Source: Sutterella wadsworthensis (GTDB lineage Bacteria; Pseudomonadota; Gammaproteobacteria; Burkholderiales; Burkholderiaceae_F). Taken from it: 60,665 nucleotides of DNA. The stretch spans positions 1 to 60,665 of the forward strand of contig NZ_QNRV01000018.1 in NCBI RefSeq assembly GCF_003315195.1, read 5' to 3'. The translations under genes were made by a program, and so were the position numbers. The notes under the pieces were generated by a model, which searched no databases, was not told the origin of the DNA, and was given only the letters and a program-made list of their open reading frames with translations. Shown here in pieces: positions 23,282 through 32,859 of the stretch (its first letter is position 1; every line of letters starts with the position of its first letter).

Positions 23282-24319
23282 TTAAAGCACTGCGCCTTCC
23301 GCCTCTTCTGCTTTTACGGGTTTAAGCACCTTCACGAACCAGTTAACCACCCGTTCGATGACGGGTTTTTGGAACCAAGGGAGATCACCGTGCTGAGCGT
23401 TGTCAACTAAAACATATTCAGCATCAACGTTCTTTGCCTTCAGTGCGCGGAAGAGCTTTGCGCTCTGCGTCGGGCTCACGAGCGGATCCTGCGCGCCGTG
23501 GAGGATGAGGAACGGAGGCTCTGATCCGTCAACGTGACCCAATGGGCTGGCGGCCAACGCAGCCTTCCGGTCAGCCATGATCGAAGCTCCCGGATAGGTT
23601 CTGAAAGCAGGACCGTTCACCAACAGCGCCTCAGTAGATGCAGGCGATTCATGCACCTTATCAATTTCAGGACCAAAACCCTCGCCGATAGTTGTCAGAT
23701 CTGACAGTCCGTAAATGGTGACTGCCGCCTGAACATCGGACGAAACATTAAGCCAATCGCCTTTATCAAACTGTTTTTCTCCGTTGGTGACGCCGGTCAT
23801 CTGCGAGAGGTAGCCGCCGGCAGAATCCCCCAAAACACCGATTCGAGCCGGATCGATGCCGTATTCAGCTGCATGTGCACGCAGGTAACGCACTGCAGAC
23901 TTTGCATCCTCAAGAATGGCAGGGAACTTATCGGGCACCACGCGGTATTCCGCTGCAGCTACAACAAACCCTGCGTTGGCAAGCGCGCGCCGCATTTCAG
24001 AAAACTTTTCATGGTCCGCCGATGTGAAGCCGCCGCCCGGAAAATAGATCACCGCCGGCTTCTTCACCTTCGTGCGGGGAATTTCAAGCGTCATACGAAG
24101 CTGGCGAACAGTGCGGGTCGACTTAATCTGAGAATAAATAACGCCGGAAATCATGTCGATGCGCGGGACTTTCCCTTCAACATGGATGACCTCGGCACCT
24201 TCGGTCCAGCCAGCCAGTTTCGCAGAGTCTGCATCCGCGGCCAGTACTGAAGAAGCAGCGATCGTCAATGCGGAGAGACCGAGAACAGCAGCTGCGGCAG
24301 TATGAAAAACTTTCTTCAT
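23282..24319 (-). CDS. Secreted alpha/beta hydrolase (esterase/lipase)
   Basis: A 345-residue hydrolase with a Sec signal peptide (1-27, VLAAD). The oxyanion segment FPGGGF, the nucleophile elbow GDSAGG (about residue 167) preceded by YGIDPARIGVLGDS, the Asp in LILHGAQDPLVSP and the His in NAQHGDLPW form a full catalytic triad. The layout matches the BD-FAE/HSL-like esterase group that acts on carboxylic esters. The signal peptide places it in the periplasm or outside, where it could release acyl or feruloyl groups from host or diet compounds; the substrate is unknown. It is bounded by its own terminator and is not in an obvious operon. Confidence 0.85.
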   Translation of the reverse strand: MKKVFHTAAAAVLGLSALTIAASSVLAADADSAKLAGWTEGAEVIHVEGKVPRIDMISGVIYSQIKSTRTVRQLRMTLEIPRTKVKKPAVIYFPGGGFTSADHEKFSEMRRALANAGFVVAAAEYRVVPDKFPAILEDAKSAVRYLRAHAAEYGIDPARIGVLGDSAGGYLSQMTGVTNGEKQFDKGDWLNVSSDVQAAVTIYGLSDLTTIGEGFGPEIDKVHESPASTEALLVNGPAFRTYPGASIMADRKAALAASPLGHVDGSEPPFLILHGAQDPLVSPTQSAKLFRALKAKNVDAEYVLVDNAQHGDLPWFQKPVIERVVNWFVKVLKPVKAEEAEGAVL

Positions 24320-24503
24320 GGTTCGTTTAGTCCTGATTATTGTTCTAAAAAAGCTTGAATCGTTGCGAAAACCATCAGCTGCATCTTGCCGCAGAAAATT
24401 GGCCTCTCAAGCGGGCAACAGCAATGAACGGTCCAACATCCCGAAATCATGCACAGCAACAGAGCTGTGCCGCTACGACCCGGGGGATGAGGCTAAGCCG
24501 AAA

Positions 24504-25082
24504 TCAAAATTCCAAATGTCGTCCAGTCAACACTTCCAGAATGGAATCTTTTTCGAGCGCTGAAAGCGGCACCGGCGGCTTGGGGTCATCAAGATGGTCA
24601 CCGAGCATCTTCTGATACCAGTTGACGTCGTGCCATGCTCCGTTCTTAAAACCCGCCTGAAGATAGGTGCCGACGAGTTTGAATCCCATACGCTTATGCA
24701 GCCGATCACTAGGCGGATTGGGAGACGTTACGCAGCCGAAAACAGACAAGACCCCCTGAGCCTTGAGAAGCGTCATCAGGCGGCTGTAAAGCCCTCCGCC
24801 CAAACCGCAGCCCACTGCGCTCTTGGCGAGATAAACCGAAAGCTCAGCGTTCCATTGATACGCCGCTCGTTCCATATGACGGTGGGCATAGGCATAGCCC
24901 ATGCAGCGCCCATCCTCTTCGGCGACAATGTAGGGATAAAAGCCGGCAATGGTGCGAATGCGTTCGGCGAATTCTTCTGTTGTCGGCAGCGTGTATTCAA
25001 ACGTAATCGTTGAATGAATATATTCGGAGTAAATCTGCAAAAGCGCAGGAGCATCTTCCGGCACAGCCAGGCGATAGTGCAT
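24504..25082 (-). CDS. GNAT-family N-acetyltransferase (phosphinothricin acetyltransferase-like)
   Basis: A 192-residue acetyltransferase. The opening YRLAVPEDAPALLQIYSEYIHSTITFEY and YIVAEEDGRCMGYAYAHRHMERAAYQWNAELSVYL are typical of the PAT subgroup of GNAT enzymes. The acetyl-CoA loop is the GCGLGGGLYSRLM segment and a C-terminal HKRMGFKLVGTYLQAGFKNGAWHDVNWYQKML matches the family. Such enzymes acetylate amino groups of small molecules such as methionine sulfoximine or phosphinothricin. It is the only gene between the esterase and a divergent HTH protein. AAGG stands upstream of the ATG. Substrate not known. Confidence 0.85.
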   Translation of the reverse strand: MHYRLAVPEDAPALLQIYSEYIHSTITFEYTLPTTEEFAERIRTIAGFYPYIVAEEDGRCMGYAYAHRHMERAAYQWNAELSVYLAKSAVGCGLGGGLYSRLMTLLKAQGVLSVFGCVTSPNPPSDRLHKRMGFKLVGTYLQAGFKNGAWHDVNWYQKMLGDHLDDPKPPVPLSALEKDSILEVLTGRHLEF

Positions 25083-25260
25083 GAGGACACCTTAAAGAAA
25101 ACAAACATGCAGCTTTTGAGTTTATCGGGTGCTGCAAGGCTCATCCTTAGACAATGTCCTCAAGTCTGTGAGCTGCGGCTCAAGGATATGCGGCATGATC
25201 AGGCAGATTTCTTCCGGCTGAGCTATGTTTAGCGTCTCAAATGTCACCCGTACTCTTTGC

Positions 25261-25761
25261 ATGGCCAAACGTAAGACCACCCCGCTTGACGACGCCGCTA
25301 CTGATTCGATTTTTGATGTTTTAGGCACGACGCCCGACGAAGCTTCCGCATCTTCGGAATCATCATCAGTGCCGTCTGAAACTGCAAGGCGCTCACTGGA
25401 ACCCCTGCCCTTACGCTCAGTTTCGTCTGCTGCTGTGCCGCCGGCAAATTCAAAAAGCCCTGCTCGAAACACAAAAGCCGACACAGCTCCTCGGACCCCA
25501 AAGGCACCGCAGGCCTCTAAATCGATCAAACCGCCGAAGACGCCGCAGCTGGAAAAATCCATCAAAGAAGAAGCGCTCGCGCTCTTTCAAAAAGGCCTGA
25601 CGATTGAGGAAGTTGCCCGTGAGCTGATGCTTCCGCCTTCGGCAGTACGCGACTGGGAAGCGCTTTATCAAGACGGAAAGCTCACGAAATTCGGCAAAGC
25701 ACGCATTGCCGCCGATGAACGTGAAAAGCAAGAACCTACGCTCTTTTTTAAAGCGAAATAA
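25261..25761 (+). CDS. Low-complexity protein with a C-terminal helix-turn-helix
   Basis: A 166-residue protein. The ATG at 25261 is chosen because the basic MAKRKTTPLDD opening looks natural; there is no clear ribosome site and a GTG/other start further out is possible. Residues 1 to about 95 are Ser/Pro/Ala/Lys-rich and probably unfolded. The segment EEALALFQKGLTIEEVARELMLPPSAVRDWEALYQDGKL (about 105-145) resembles a transposase-type or sigma-like helix-turn-helix. It may bind DNA. I do not recognise a named family. It is convergent with the WYL regulator gene. Confidence 0.6.
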   Translation: MAKRKTTPLDDAATDSIFDVLGTTPDEASASSESSSVPSETARRSLEPLPLRSVSSAAVPPANSKSPARNTKADTAPRTPKAPQASKSIKPPKTPQLEKSIKEEALALFQKGLTIEEVARELMLPPSAVRDWEALYQDGKLTKFGKARIAADEREKQEPTLFFKAK

Positions 25762-25815
25762 CGCTCCCGCGGCCGCGCAAGCGCGCTGAGCTTATGCGCA
25801 GCACCATCTTGTCAA

Positions 25816-26805
25816 TCACGCTTCAATCGGCGTTTTCTCCACCTTGCGGAATCCCCCGCGTTCACGCCAGGCTTCAATCCAGCCCGTCAGCTGCACCGTA
25901 TCATCCATATCCGCTTCAAGCCGCCAAGCGCCGTCTTCGAGCTGCTGAAGCGTTTGGGTCGGATTGAATGGCGTTTCGCTTAAATTCACGGCCGTCTCTG
26001 GGTTGGTGAATTCAATCAGCAAATGAATCTTGCCGCCGTTCGAATAGTTAAAGTGGCGGGATGCAACATATTGAGAAAGTGAAAAGTCCTGCGGCCTGAC
26101 GGACGGGAAGGCGGTCACCTCGGCCTCGTCCATGCGGTGAAGCGCCAAGTGACGAATATTGTTATAGCCCTCAAATTGGCAGATGAGATAAAGGCGCTGC
26201 ACCTGCTGCACTAAGCCAAGCGGAGAAACCACGGCTTCGTTCTCCTCTCCGCGGCTATTATGGAATTTCACGCGAAGCTTGGAATCACGATAGAGCGCTT
26301 CACTCACGGCATTAAAGATGCGCGGTTTAATTTTGGGCGGCATCATCGGCACCGTATCCGAAACGAATGCCACTTTCTGCAGCCATTCCCGTGTTTTAGC
26401 GCTTTTGCCGTTTTCATTGAGCGCCGTTTTGGATGCACTGAAAAGCGGTTCCATTGCTTCCGTAATACAGGGCGGCAGCTGGTACTTGAGACGTTCCTGG
26501 CACAAGCGCAGAAGCAGACTCTCCTGCGGCGTGAGCGAACTTTCGTCAAGTGTGGAATCGGGTGCATTTCGGCGGTAGCCGTATGGTTTTCCGCGGCGGT
26601 CCACTTCAATATGAAAAGCTTCGCACTCCACTAGAGCAACCAAAAAGCGCTGAAGACGACGGGGCATCAAATCGATGCCCTCGGCAGCTAGCCCCTTGCG
26701 AATCTCAGTCGACGACACCCAACGATTCTTCGGAATACGCTGCAGAACTGCAATCAGGAGGAGCACTTCGTTAATCGTTGATTGAGACTCTGCTTGATAG
26801 GACAT
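25816..26805 (-). CDS. WYL-domain transcriptional regulator
   Basis: A 329-residue regulator. The start at 26805 has AAAGGGG about eight bases upstream; an extension to 26901 does not. The N-terminus (about 10-75) is a winged helix of the DeoR type (INEVLLLIAVLQRIPKNRWVSSTEIRKGL). The middle and C-terminal part carries the WYL fold: KFHNSRGEENEAVVSPLGLVQQVQRLYLICQFEGYNNIRHLALHRMDEAEV. WYL proteins sense nucleotides or small ligands and control stress, DNA-damage or defence genes. No such system is beside it; it stands alone between two unrelated genes. Confidence 0.85.
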   Translation of the reverse strand: MSYQAESQSTINEVLLLIAVLQRIPKNRWVSSTEIRKGLAAEGIDLMPRRLQRFLVALVECEAFHIEVDRRGKPYGYRRNAPDSTLDESSLTPQESLLLRLCQERLKYQLPPCITEAMEPLFSASKTALNENGKSAKTREWLQKVAFVSDTVPMMPPKIKPRIFNAVSEALYRDSKLRVKFHNSRGEENEAVVSPLGLVQQVQRLYLICQFEGYNNIRHLALHRMDEAEVTAFPSVRPQDFSLSQYVASRHFNYSNGGKIHLLIEFTNPETAVNLSETPFNPTQTLQQLEDGAWRLEADMDDTVQLTGWIEAWRERGGFRKVEKTPIEA

Positions 26806-27078
26806 AACCCGGCCCCTTTGCTCTGGTGGATGCTGACTGATGAATTTTAACCAAAGCTTAGTTGAGCAAAAGATCTCAATGTGAGTTTTAACTAGATTCA
26901 CGAAGGCCTGGATCTGTCAGCGTTCAGCATCACGAATCAAATTCTTCGCGCGCGGCCGGCAACAGTTCCCGCTTGACCAGCCGCTTAAACTTAGTTAGTT
27001 ATACTCAATCGAATATTCCATCCGCTGTGCAGAGCATGTTCCTTTTTTTCAGCAGCAGGGTCTGCAGTCCAACGTACT

Positions 27079-28092
27079 TTATTGCTCCTCAGCATCATCA
27101 GCGCCTGCATCAAGGCAATCGCCGATTCTTTCGGCATTCGCCTTGATAAGTCCCCTCAGCCATGCCATTGCAGGATCACGGTCAACGCGTTCATGCCAAA
27201 TGAGCCGTGCCCAGAAGGTCTCCCGTCCACGGCCAAGCTCCGTTTGCGGATGAAGCGGCATGACCGCAATCCGGCCTTCAGACTCGAAAAGCCGCGCAGT
27301 AAGGAGCGGCAGAACCGCTACACAGTCGGTTTCTTCCAAAATGCCGGGCACAACTAAAAAGAAAGGAACTGCAATCGCCCGGTCGAGAAGCTCCTCGCCC
27401 ACGACCGTTTTTTCGTCCATCGAATAAATCTCATACTGGCTGCTGCCGCGATTGGATACCTGAATCTTGCGGCAGCGGTTCACATCCTTCCAAGGGATTC
27501 GACCGGTTTCGCGCCATTTCAGCGCAATCGGATGGTTCGGCCGCGTACAAAGCGCATAGCCCATCCGAATGAGTTTGAGCTCATGCATCCCTGCAGGAAG
27601 CTTGCGGCTCGAAGGATAGATGGCAGCGTCAATTTCCCCTGTTTCTAATTTTTCAAAGAGGTGATCATCGATTTGGACGAATTCCAAACCGGCACGCGGC
27701 GCAGCTTCCAAAAATCGCTTCACGAATCCCCGCATCACAGCGTATACCGCATTGTCGACAACTCCAATTCGAAATGAACGCTCGAGATCTGCAGGACGAA
27801 AGACCTCGGGCTTCACAAGCGCTCCCGCAGCGCCAAGCAGTGCACGCACTTCGGGTTCGAGTTCAAAAGCTCGCTGCGTCGGGATCAGCTGCGGAGATGA
27901 CCGCAGAAAGAGCGGATCATCAAACACATCGCGGAGCATCTTCAGCACACGAGATGCCGTCGAAAGACTGATGCCTTGAGCCTTCGCCGCCTCCGTGAGG
28001 CTCTTTTCCTCCACTAGCCGCAGGAAAAACATCAAGTCGCCCAAGGAAAGCTCAGTCCATTTGGGATTGGCGAAAGAACCATTGCTCAGCAT
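27079..28092 (-). CDS. LysR-type transcriptional regulator, divergent from arylsulfotransferase
   Basis: A 337-residue LysR-family protein. The helix-turn-helix occupies about 18-75: LSLGDLMFFLRLVEEKSLTEAAKAQGISLSTASRVLKMLRDVFDDPLFLRSS. The effector domain follows (SFRIGVVDNAVYAVMRGFVK, LETGEIDAAIYPSSR). The ATG at 28092 is used; a TTG two codons upstream has a slightly better spaced GAGA and is an alternative. It is transcribed away from the sulfotransferase at 28242, with a shared 149-base spacer. LysR regulators usually control a divergent neighbour, so control of arylsulfate use is a fair inference. Confidence 0.88.
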   Translation of the reverse strand: MLSNGSFANPKWTELSLGDLMFFLRLVEEKSLTEAAKAQGISLSTASRVLKMLRDVFDDPLFLRSSPQLIPTQRAFELEPEVRALLGAAGALVKPEVFRPADLERSFRIGVVDNAVYAVMRGFVKRFLEAAPRAGLEFVQIDDHLFEKLETGEIDAAIYPSSRKLPAGMHELKLIRMGYALCTRPNHPIALKWRETGRIPWKDVNRCRKIQVSNRGSSQYEIYSMDEKTVVGEELLDRAIAVPFFLVVPGILEETDCVAVLPLLTARLFESEGRIAVMPLHPQTELGRGRETFWARLIWHERVDRDPAMAWLRGLIKANAERIGDCLDAGADDAEEQ

Positions 28093-28241
28093 CTGCAAAT
28101 TGATCTCGGAAAATCGGCATTTCGTCGAAATGAGCAGTTTCGTAAACTGCTCTTCGTCTTATGGGGAAATAAGCGGCGCGCAAGGATTTCGACCAATCCG
28201 CCGCCGGCCTTTCCCCCAAGCCACACAAAAAGGAAACAGTA

Positions 28242-30062
28242 ATGAAGTTCAAGTCTACCGTCATTGCGGCCAGCGTTCTCGCGGGCATCATGAGTCTCTC
28301 GGCCGGTGCTTATGCCATGGGCGGCGCTTCCGGCGCACATGTCAACTATCCGACGACCGGCAAGATTGGTGCCGTCATGATGAATCCGTACGGCATTGCA
28401 CCGCTTACGGCCGTGATTCGCAACGGCGGCTACTCCCTCTCCGACATCTCGGTGCGCATCGTCCCGAAGGACGGCGGTCAGGAAATCACCTATACGGTGA
28501 GCGACGCCAAGGCCCGCACGCATGGCGGCATTCCGATCTTCGGTCTCTATGCCGGCTACCGCAATACGGTTGAGGTTTCCTACACCAAGACCACCGAAGG
28601 CAAGAGCGAACGGGTTGAAAAAGAGGTTTATCGCATTTATGCCGGTCCTGCCAATATTGCTACTGCGGGCTACGCCGGCGTGACTTCAGTCTTCCCGGTG
28701 GCTGAAGTCAAAAAGGTTGATCCTGCGTTCAGCGACCGCCTCTACCTCATCAACAACATGATCGCGGCAACGCCGAACACGACCCGCGCGGTCTGGAACA
28801 ACCCGATGGGCGGCGCACTCGAATGGAACCGTTATCCGCAGAACGCCATCTACGACACGAAGGGTGAGATCCGCTGGTACATGGAACCCTCGAAGATCTA
28901 CGACCCGAACAATATCTATATGGCCGGCATCATGATGGGCTTCCGTCAGAACAATGACGGCGCGTTCACCTGGGGCTACGGCCAGCGCTACGTTAAGTAC
29001 GATCTGATGGGACGAGAAATCTTCAACCGTCAGCTCCCTGACGGCTATGCCGACTTCTCGCATGCCATGGATCCGATGCAGAACGGCAATTACCTCGTGC
29101 GCGTTGCCTCTGCCGACCATGCTCGTCCCGACGGCAAGCATGTCCGCACGGTTCGCGACGTGATTATCGAAGTGGATCAGAACGGCACAGTGGTTGACGA
29201 ATGGGCGCTCTGGGACATCCTTGATCCCTACCGCAACAATGTACTGAAAGCGCTCGACCAAGGCGCAGTCTGTCTCAACATTGATGCGACGAAGGCCGGC
29301 CAGACGATTACTGCCGAACAGCTCGCCGAACTCGATAAGACCGACAACTTCGGCGACATCGTCGGTGCCGGCGCAGGCCGCAACTGGGCGCACGTCAACT
29401 CCGTCGACTACGACCCGACCGACGACTCCATCATCATCAGCTCCCGTCATCAGTCCGCGCTCATTAAGATCGGCCGCGACAAGCAGGTGAAGTGGATCAT
29501 GGGTTCGCCCGAAGGCTGGGGTCCGAAGTTCGCTGACAAGGTGCTTAAGCCCGTCGACAAAGACGGCAAGCCCATTAAGTGCGAAGGTTCTAAGTGCGAA
29601 GGCGACTTTGACTGGACCTGGACGCAGCACACCGGCTGGCGCGTCGACTCTAAGTCTGATAAGGATGTCTTCTACCTCTCCGTTTTCGACAACGGCGATG
29701 CCCGCGGCATGGAACAGCCCGCGCTTCCTGAAATGAAGTATTCGCGTGCGGTCGTCTACAAGATCGATCAGAAGAAGATGACGGTCGAACAGATCTGGGA
29801 ATACGGCAAGGAACGCGGCCACGCTTGGTACAGCCCGGTGACGTCGCTTACTGAGTACTATCAGGATAAGAATTCTGTCTTCGTCTACTCCGCCACGGCC
29901 GGCGCTCAGTTCAACTTCAAGACCGGCGCGTTTGAATCCGCTCCGAACCCCTACATTGATGAATTCAAGTGGGGTGAAAAAGAACCGGCCGTTGAAATTC
30001 AGTTTAAGAATACTTCGGGCTATCAGGCCATGCCTGTTGACCTGAAGAAGGCATTCAACTAA
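28242..30062 (+). CDS. assT: Periplasmic aryl-sulfate sulfotransferase
   Basis: A 606-residue enzyme that moves a sulfate group from an aryl sulfate to a phenolic acceptor without PAPS. A Sec signal peptide ends near GAYAM. Family active-site residues are visible: His in FSHAMDPM (about 272), His in NWAHVNSV (about 385), Arg in SSRHQS (about 401) and the transiently sulfated His in TQHTGW (about 461). The Cys pair in KCEGSKCEG matches the disulfide that DsbL forms in E. coli AssT, yet no dsbL/dsbI pair is nearby. The length fits the family (about 600). Strong codon bias and AAGGA before ATG suggest high expression. Two hairpins end the transcript. Confidence 0.95.
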   Translation: MKFKSTVIAASVLAGIMSLSAGAYAMGGASGAHVNYPTTGKIGAVMMNPYGIAPLTAVIRNGGYSLSDISVRIVPKDGGQEITYTVSDAKARTHGGIPIFGLYAGYRNTVEVSYTKTTEGKSERVEKEVYRIYAGPANIATAGYAGVTSVFPVAEVKKVDPAFSDRLYLINNMIAATPNTTRAVWNNPMGGALEWNRYPQNAIYDTKGEIRWYMEPSKIYDPNNIYMAGIMMGFRQNNDGAFTWGYGQRYVKYDLMGREIFNRQLPDGYADFSHAMDPMQNGNYLVRVASADHARPDGKHVRTVRDVIIEVDQNGTVVDEWALWDILDPYRNNVLKALDQGAVCLNIDATKAGQTITAEQLAELDKTDNFGDIVGAGAGRNWAHVNSVDYDPTDDSIIISSRHQSALIKIGRDKQVKWIMGSPEGWGPKFADKVLKPVDKDGKPIKCEGSKCEGDFDWTWTQHTGWRVDSKSDKDVFYLSVFDNGDARGMEQPALPEMKYSRAVVYKIDQKKMTVEQIWEYGKERGHAWYSPVTSLTEYYQDKNSVFVYSATAGAQFNFKTGAFESAPNPYIDEFKWGEKEPAVEIQFKNTSGYQAMPVDLKKAFN

Positions 30063-30082
30063 TTCCTCTTCCTTCTTTATTT

Positions 30083-30164
30083 GCCGGACGGATGAAGCGT
30101 CCGTCCGGCTCTTCAAACAACTCCTTAACCGTCCGTATCAGCAGTCTGTACGGACGGATTTTTT
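30083..30164 (+). terminator. Tandem terminator behind assT
   Basis: Two GC hairpins: GCCGGACGGA/TCCGTCCGGC (30083-30109), then CCGTCCGTA/TACGGACGG (30129-30157) followed by ATTTTTT. The second overlaps the end of the convergent autotransporter gene. Confidence 0.9.
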
Positions 30165-32859
30165 AGAACTTCCAACTCGCGTGGGCTTGTGTGTTATAGC
30201 CTTTGCGGACACCAGTGTAGGCATTGAGACCAATGGAGAGGTCAAAGGTATTGGCGTAGTTCTGATATGTCCATCCAAGAGACGCAATACCCGTACTGCC
30301 TTCCAAATCAGCTTCATTCAAGACCAATGTTCCGTAACGATCCTGAGCATGTCCTTTGGCATCGGCCTTGAAGGCGTACTCATAGGTGAGCGCCGCATAC
30401 GGATGCATCCTTCGGTCATACTGATACTCCATCAGAGTGCCTAACTGTCCCCGATGAGCGTTAAGCGAATTAAAGTGGAAAGTCGCGCCTGAAACCTCCG
30501 ACGAGCCGGCAGCCTTATATGACTCGCCTTCACGGCCATCATAGAAGTAATTCAGGAAGGTGCGGTTCTTCAGTTTTTTGGTCAGCTGAAATTCGCCGTA
30601 GGCGCCCGCATGAGCCCCCCAATAAGCACTGGTGCGGTCAAATTCAGCCTTCACTCCAGCAATTGGCACATCGAATTCGCTCCGAATCATCCCGCCCTTC
30701 ACGTAACCCGTGAAGTGCAGCCAATCAACTGCCGCGGCACAGTTGCCGTAAATACCGACGCCGACATAGTTATTCTTGCCGTCTCCCTTGACATGTCCTA
30801 TCGGTGAAGTCGTAGGAGAACGCGCATCATATGTGCCGCGCCCCATTTCCAAGAAGGCACCGACCTCTGACTGCTGCAGTTTGAAGGCGTATCCCAGCAA
30901 TCCGGACACAATTGTCTCATCCAGATCGCCGCGAACATCCAACTCGTAGCCGCCTACCCGTGCCGCGGCGAAGGGACCAGGCTGCCGAGTTCCTTTCCGA
31001 GACTTGAGCGTTGAATCAATGAGAAGTTCATCCGCAGCAAAAAGCGCCGTTGCTGAGGAAAGACTTGACAGCATCAAAACATTGGTTTGGTCGTTCACCT
31101 TGTCTTTGCTCGGCCGCCGATTCTTGATCTTCGCAATAAGCATTTGCTCTGTTTTCATCGAAAGATCGTAATCGTCTTGGGTGAGTTCACTCTTTTCGAC
31201 GCGGGCTAAAGACTTAACGGATTCCACATTGAGATCCCGTTTGAGTTCACTGACGGAAGTCCCCGCTGCCAGACGATTGGTCAAATCATTTAAAGCAATG
31301 CCGTTGGAGCTATTGATCAACCGAATTTCATCGCCCGCCTTCAAATTCAATGCAGTCCCGGAAAGCGTGATGCAGCTGGACTTGCCGGCATCAGAATGCA
31401 GCAAAACAGGGGATGAACCCTTCACAGAAACAACCGCCTCGTCTGGACCGAGAGAAGACAAGAGCGCTGGGGTCAGCAGAAAGTTCAAACTTGCACTGGG
31501 TGCTGCAGAGAGTTCAGTGAGCTGAGACCGATCGGTAATATTCCAGTATGCGTTTTTATCCGCAGTACCAGAACCGACATGCATAGCAATCGTACCGTTG
31601 TCGCTTATGCGAGTATTCCCCGAAAACTGCACCAGTCCCTTTTTTGTACTGTTGATGTAAATGCGGGCACCGTTTTCTGCAGATATCTCAGACTGACTCA
31701 GCGTAACAAAGTCTTTTTGAATATCCGCTGCGGAATTGTCGATGCCTACCAAAGCTTGGGAGGCATTGGTTGTCAGTGAATCCGTCACCGTCACCTTAGC
31801 CGCATTCTTCAAATACACAGCTTGTGTAATGCCTCCGGACATTTGAATATTGGCCGCTTTCGCCGTGACATCTGCTTCGCTCGCAGCACGAATGCCGATC
31901 GCTTCAGTATTGTCACGAAAATCCATCGTCAGCTCATCCAAAACGTTAACCCTATGAAAGGCATACAGTCCATAAGCGGTCTTGGCTTTACTGACTGAAA
32001 TATCAGTTTTGCCTGCAATGGAATAATCGCGATTAGAAAGGAGCGCTAGAGCGCAGCCTCTTGCATTAGGAGCATCCTGAATAGAAATGCGTATTGGACC
32101 CGAAATCGTAATTTGCTCGGCAGGATTTTTATACTTGGATTCATCACCCTGTCCCACGTACAAAGCATCAATATATTCCAGATTCTTCGAACCGCTGCCA
32201 TTAAACTGCAGACTGAGCGATTCGGCAGAGAATCTGCCGCCATGCCAGACCCTGATGCCATTCATTTTTGGATCTTGGGCTCCAGCAGTCATCGTTATGT
32301 CGGCGAATTTCGTATTCAGGAATCCGTCAGGCCGAACGTCCGCTCCAAAAGTTCGCTGCGGACTCAAATCGACTGTGGATCGATCAACGTTCATCGTAAA
32401 ACCCCTAGTGAAAAGTCCCGTTCCGGACAGCACAACTCCGCGAGCTACAGACCCTTCCATCACAGTACTTTGAGTATCGACGGTAAGCAAAGCGCCCTCA
32501 GAAACACGTATGAAGTGTCTGTTATAGGAATCACTGTCGCCGTAATTTGTTGAGTCATCAGATTTTTGCAAAATCAAATTACCGCCGAAAAATACAATAT
32601 TGCCTTTTTCGGATTTAATAACCCTTGACCCCTTCTCTTTATTCGTGTTTTGTAAAGTCAGCGTTTCCTCGGGATCTATTTTTATCATCACCAATTGATC
32701 TGCTCGTTTCGAACGAACCGTATCGACACCGTCAACAGAATAAGTTTCGCTTTCCTCAAAGTCCCTGCTTTTATCGATGCACGGGTTTGCCGCAATAGTA
32801 TTACCACCGAACACTAGGCTGACAGCCAGTGTTACAGATGAAAGATTTCCCTTTTTCAT
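30163..32859 (-). CDS. Autotransporter, paralogue of the gene at 35930
   Basis: An 898-residue outer membrane autotransporter. Signal peptide 1-24 (NTIAAN). The passenger (about 25-610) is rich in beta-helix-like repeats with many Ser, Thr, Asn and Asp and only three Cys. The C-terminal 290 residues form the translocator barrel: GPFAAARVGGYELDV, GLLGYAFKLQQSEVGAFLEMGRGTYD, NYVGVGIYGN, FLNYFYDGREGESY and the terminal aromatic WKF needed for barrel insertion. The barrel is closely similar to that of the 35930 gene; the passengers diverge more. AAGGATGA lies before the ATG. It may act in adhesion or surface interaction. Confidence 0.9.
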   Translation of the reverse strand: MKKGNLSSVTLAVSLVFGGNTIAANPCIDKSRDFEESETYSVDGVDTVRSKRADQLVMIKIDPEETLTLQNTNKEKGSRVIKSEKGNIVFFGGNLILQKSDDSTNYGDSDSYNRHFIRVSEGALLTVDTQSTVMEGSVARGVVLSGTGLFTRGFTMNVDRSTVDLSPQRTFGADVRPDGFLNTKFADITMTAGAQDPKMNGIRVWHGGRFSAESLSLQFNGSGSKNLEYIDALYVGQGDESKYKNPAEQITISGPIRISIQDAPNARGCALALLSNRDYSIAGKTDISVSKAKTAYGLYAFHRVNVLDELTMDFRDNTEAIGIRAASEADVTAKAANIQMSGGITQAVYLKNAAKVTVTDSLTTNASQALVGIDNSAADIQKDFVTLSQSEISAENGARIYINSTKKGLVQFSGNTRISDNGTIAMHVGSGTADKNAYWNITDRSQLTELSAAPSASLNFLLTPALLSSLGPDEAVVSVKGSSPVLLHSDAGKSSCITLSGTALNLKAGDEIRLINSSNGIALNDLTNRLAAGTSVSELKRDLNVESVKSLARVEKSELTQDDYDLSMKTEQMLIAKIKNRRPSKDKVNDQTNVLMLSSLSSATALFAADELLIDSTLKSRKGTRQPGPFAAARVGGYELDVRGDLDETIVSGLLGYAFKLQQSEVGAFLEMGRGTYDARSPTTSPIGHVKGDGKNNYVGVGIYGNCAAAVDWLHFTGYVKGGMIRSEFDVPIAGVKAEFDRTSAYWGAHAGAYGEFQLTKKLKNRTFLNYFYDGREGESYKAAGSSEVSGATFHFNSLNAHRGQLGTLMEYQYDRRMHPYAALTYEYAFKADAKGHAQDRYGTLVLNEADLEGSTGIASLGWTYQNYANTFDLSIGLNAYTGVRKGYNTQAHASWKF

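Noticed and set aside
28686-30116. Long minus-strand open frame of 476 codons opposite assT
   Set aside because: assT has full family motifs and biased codons; the opposite frame has no ribosome site or family match and is explained by GC-rich codon use.
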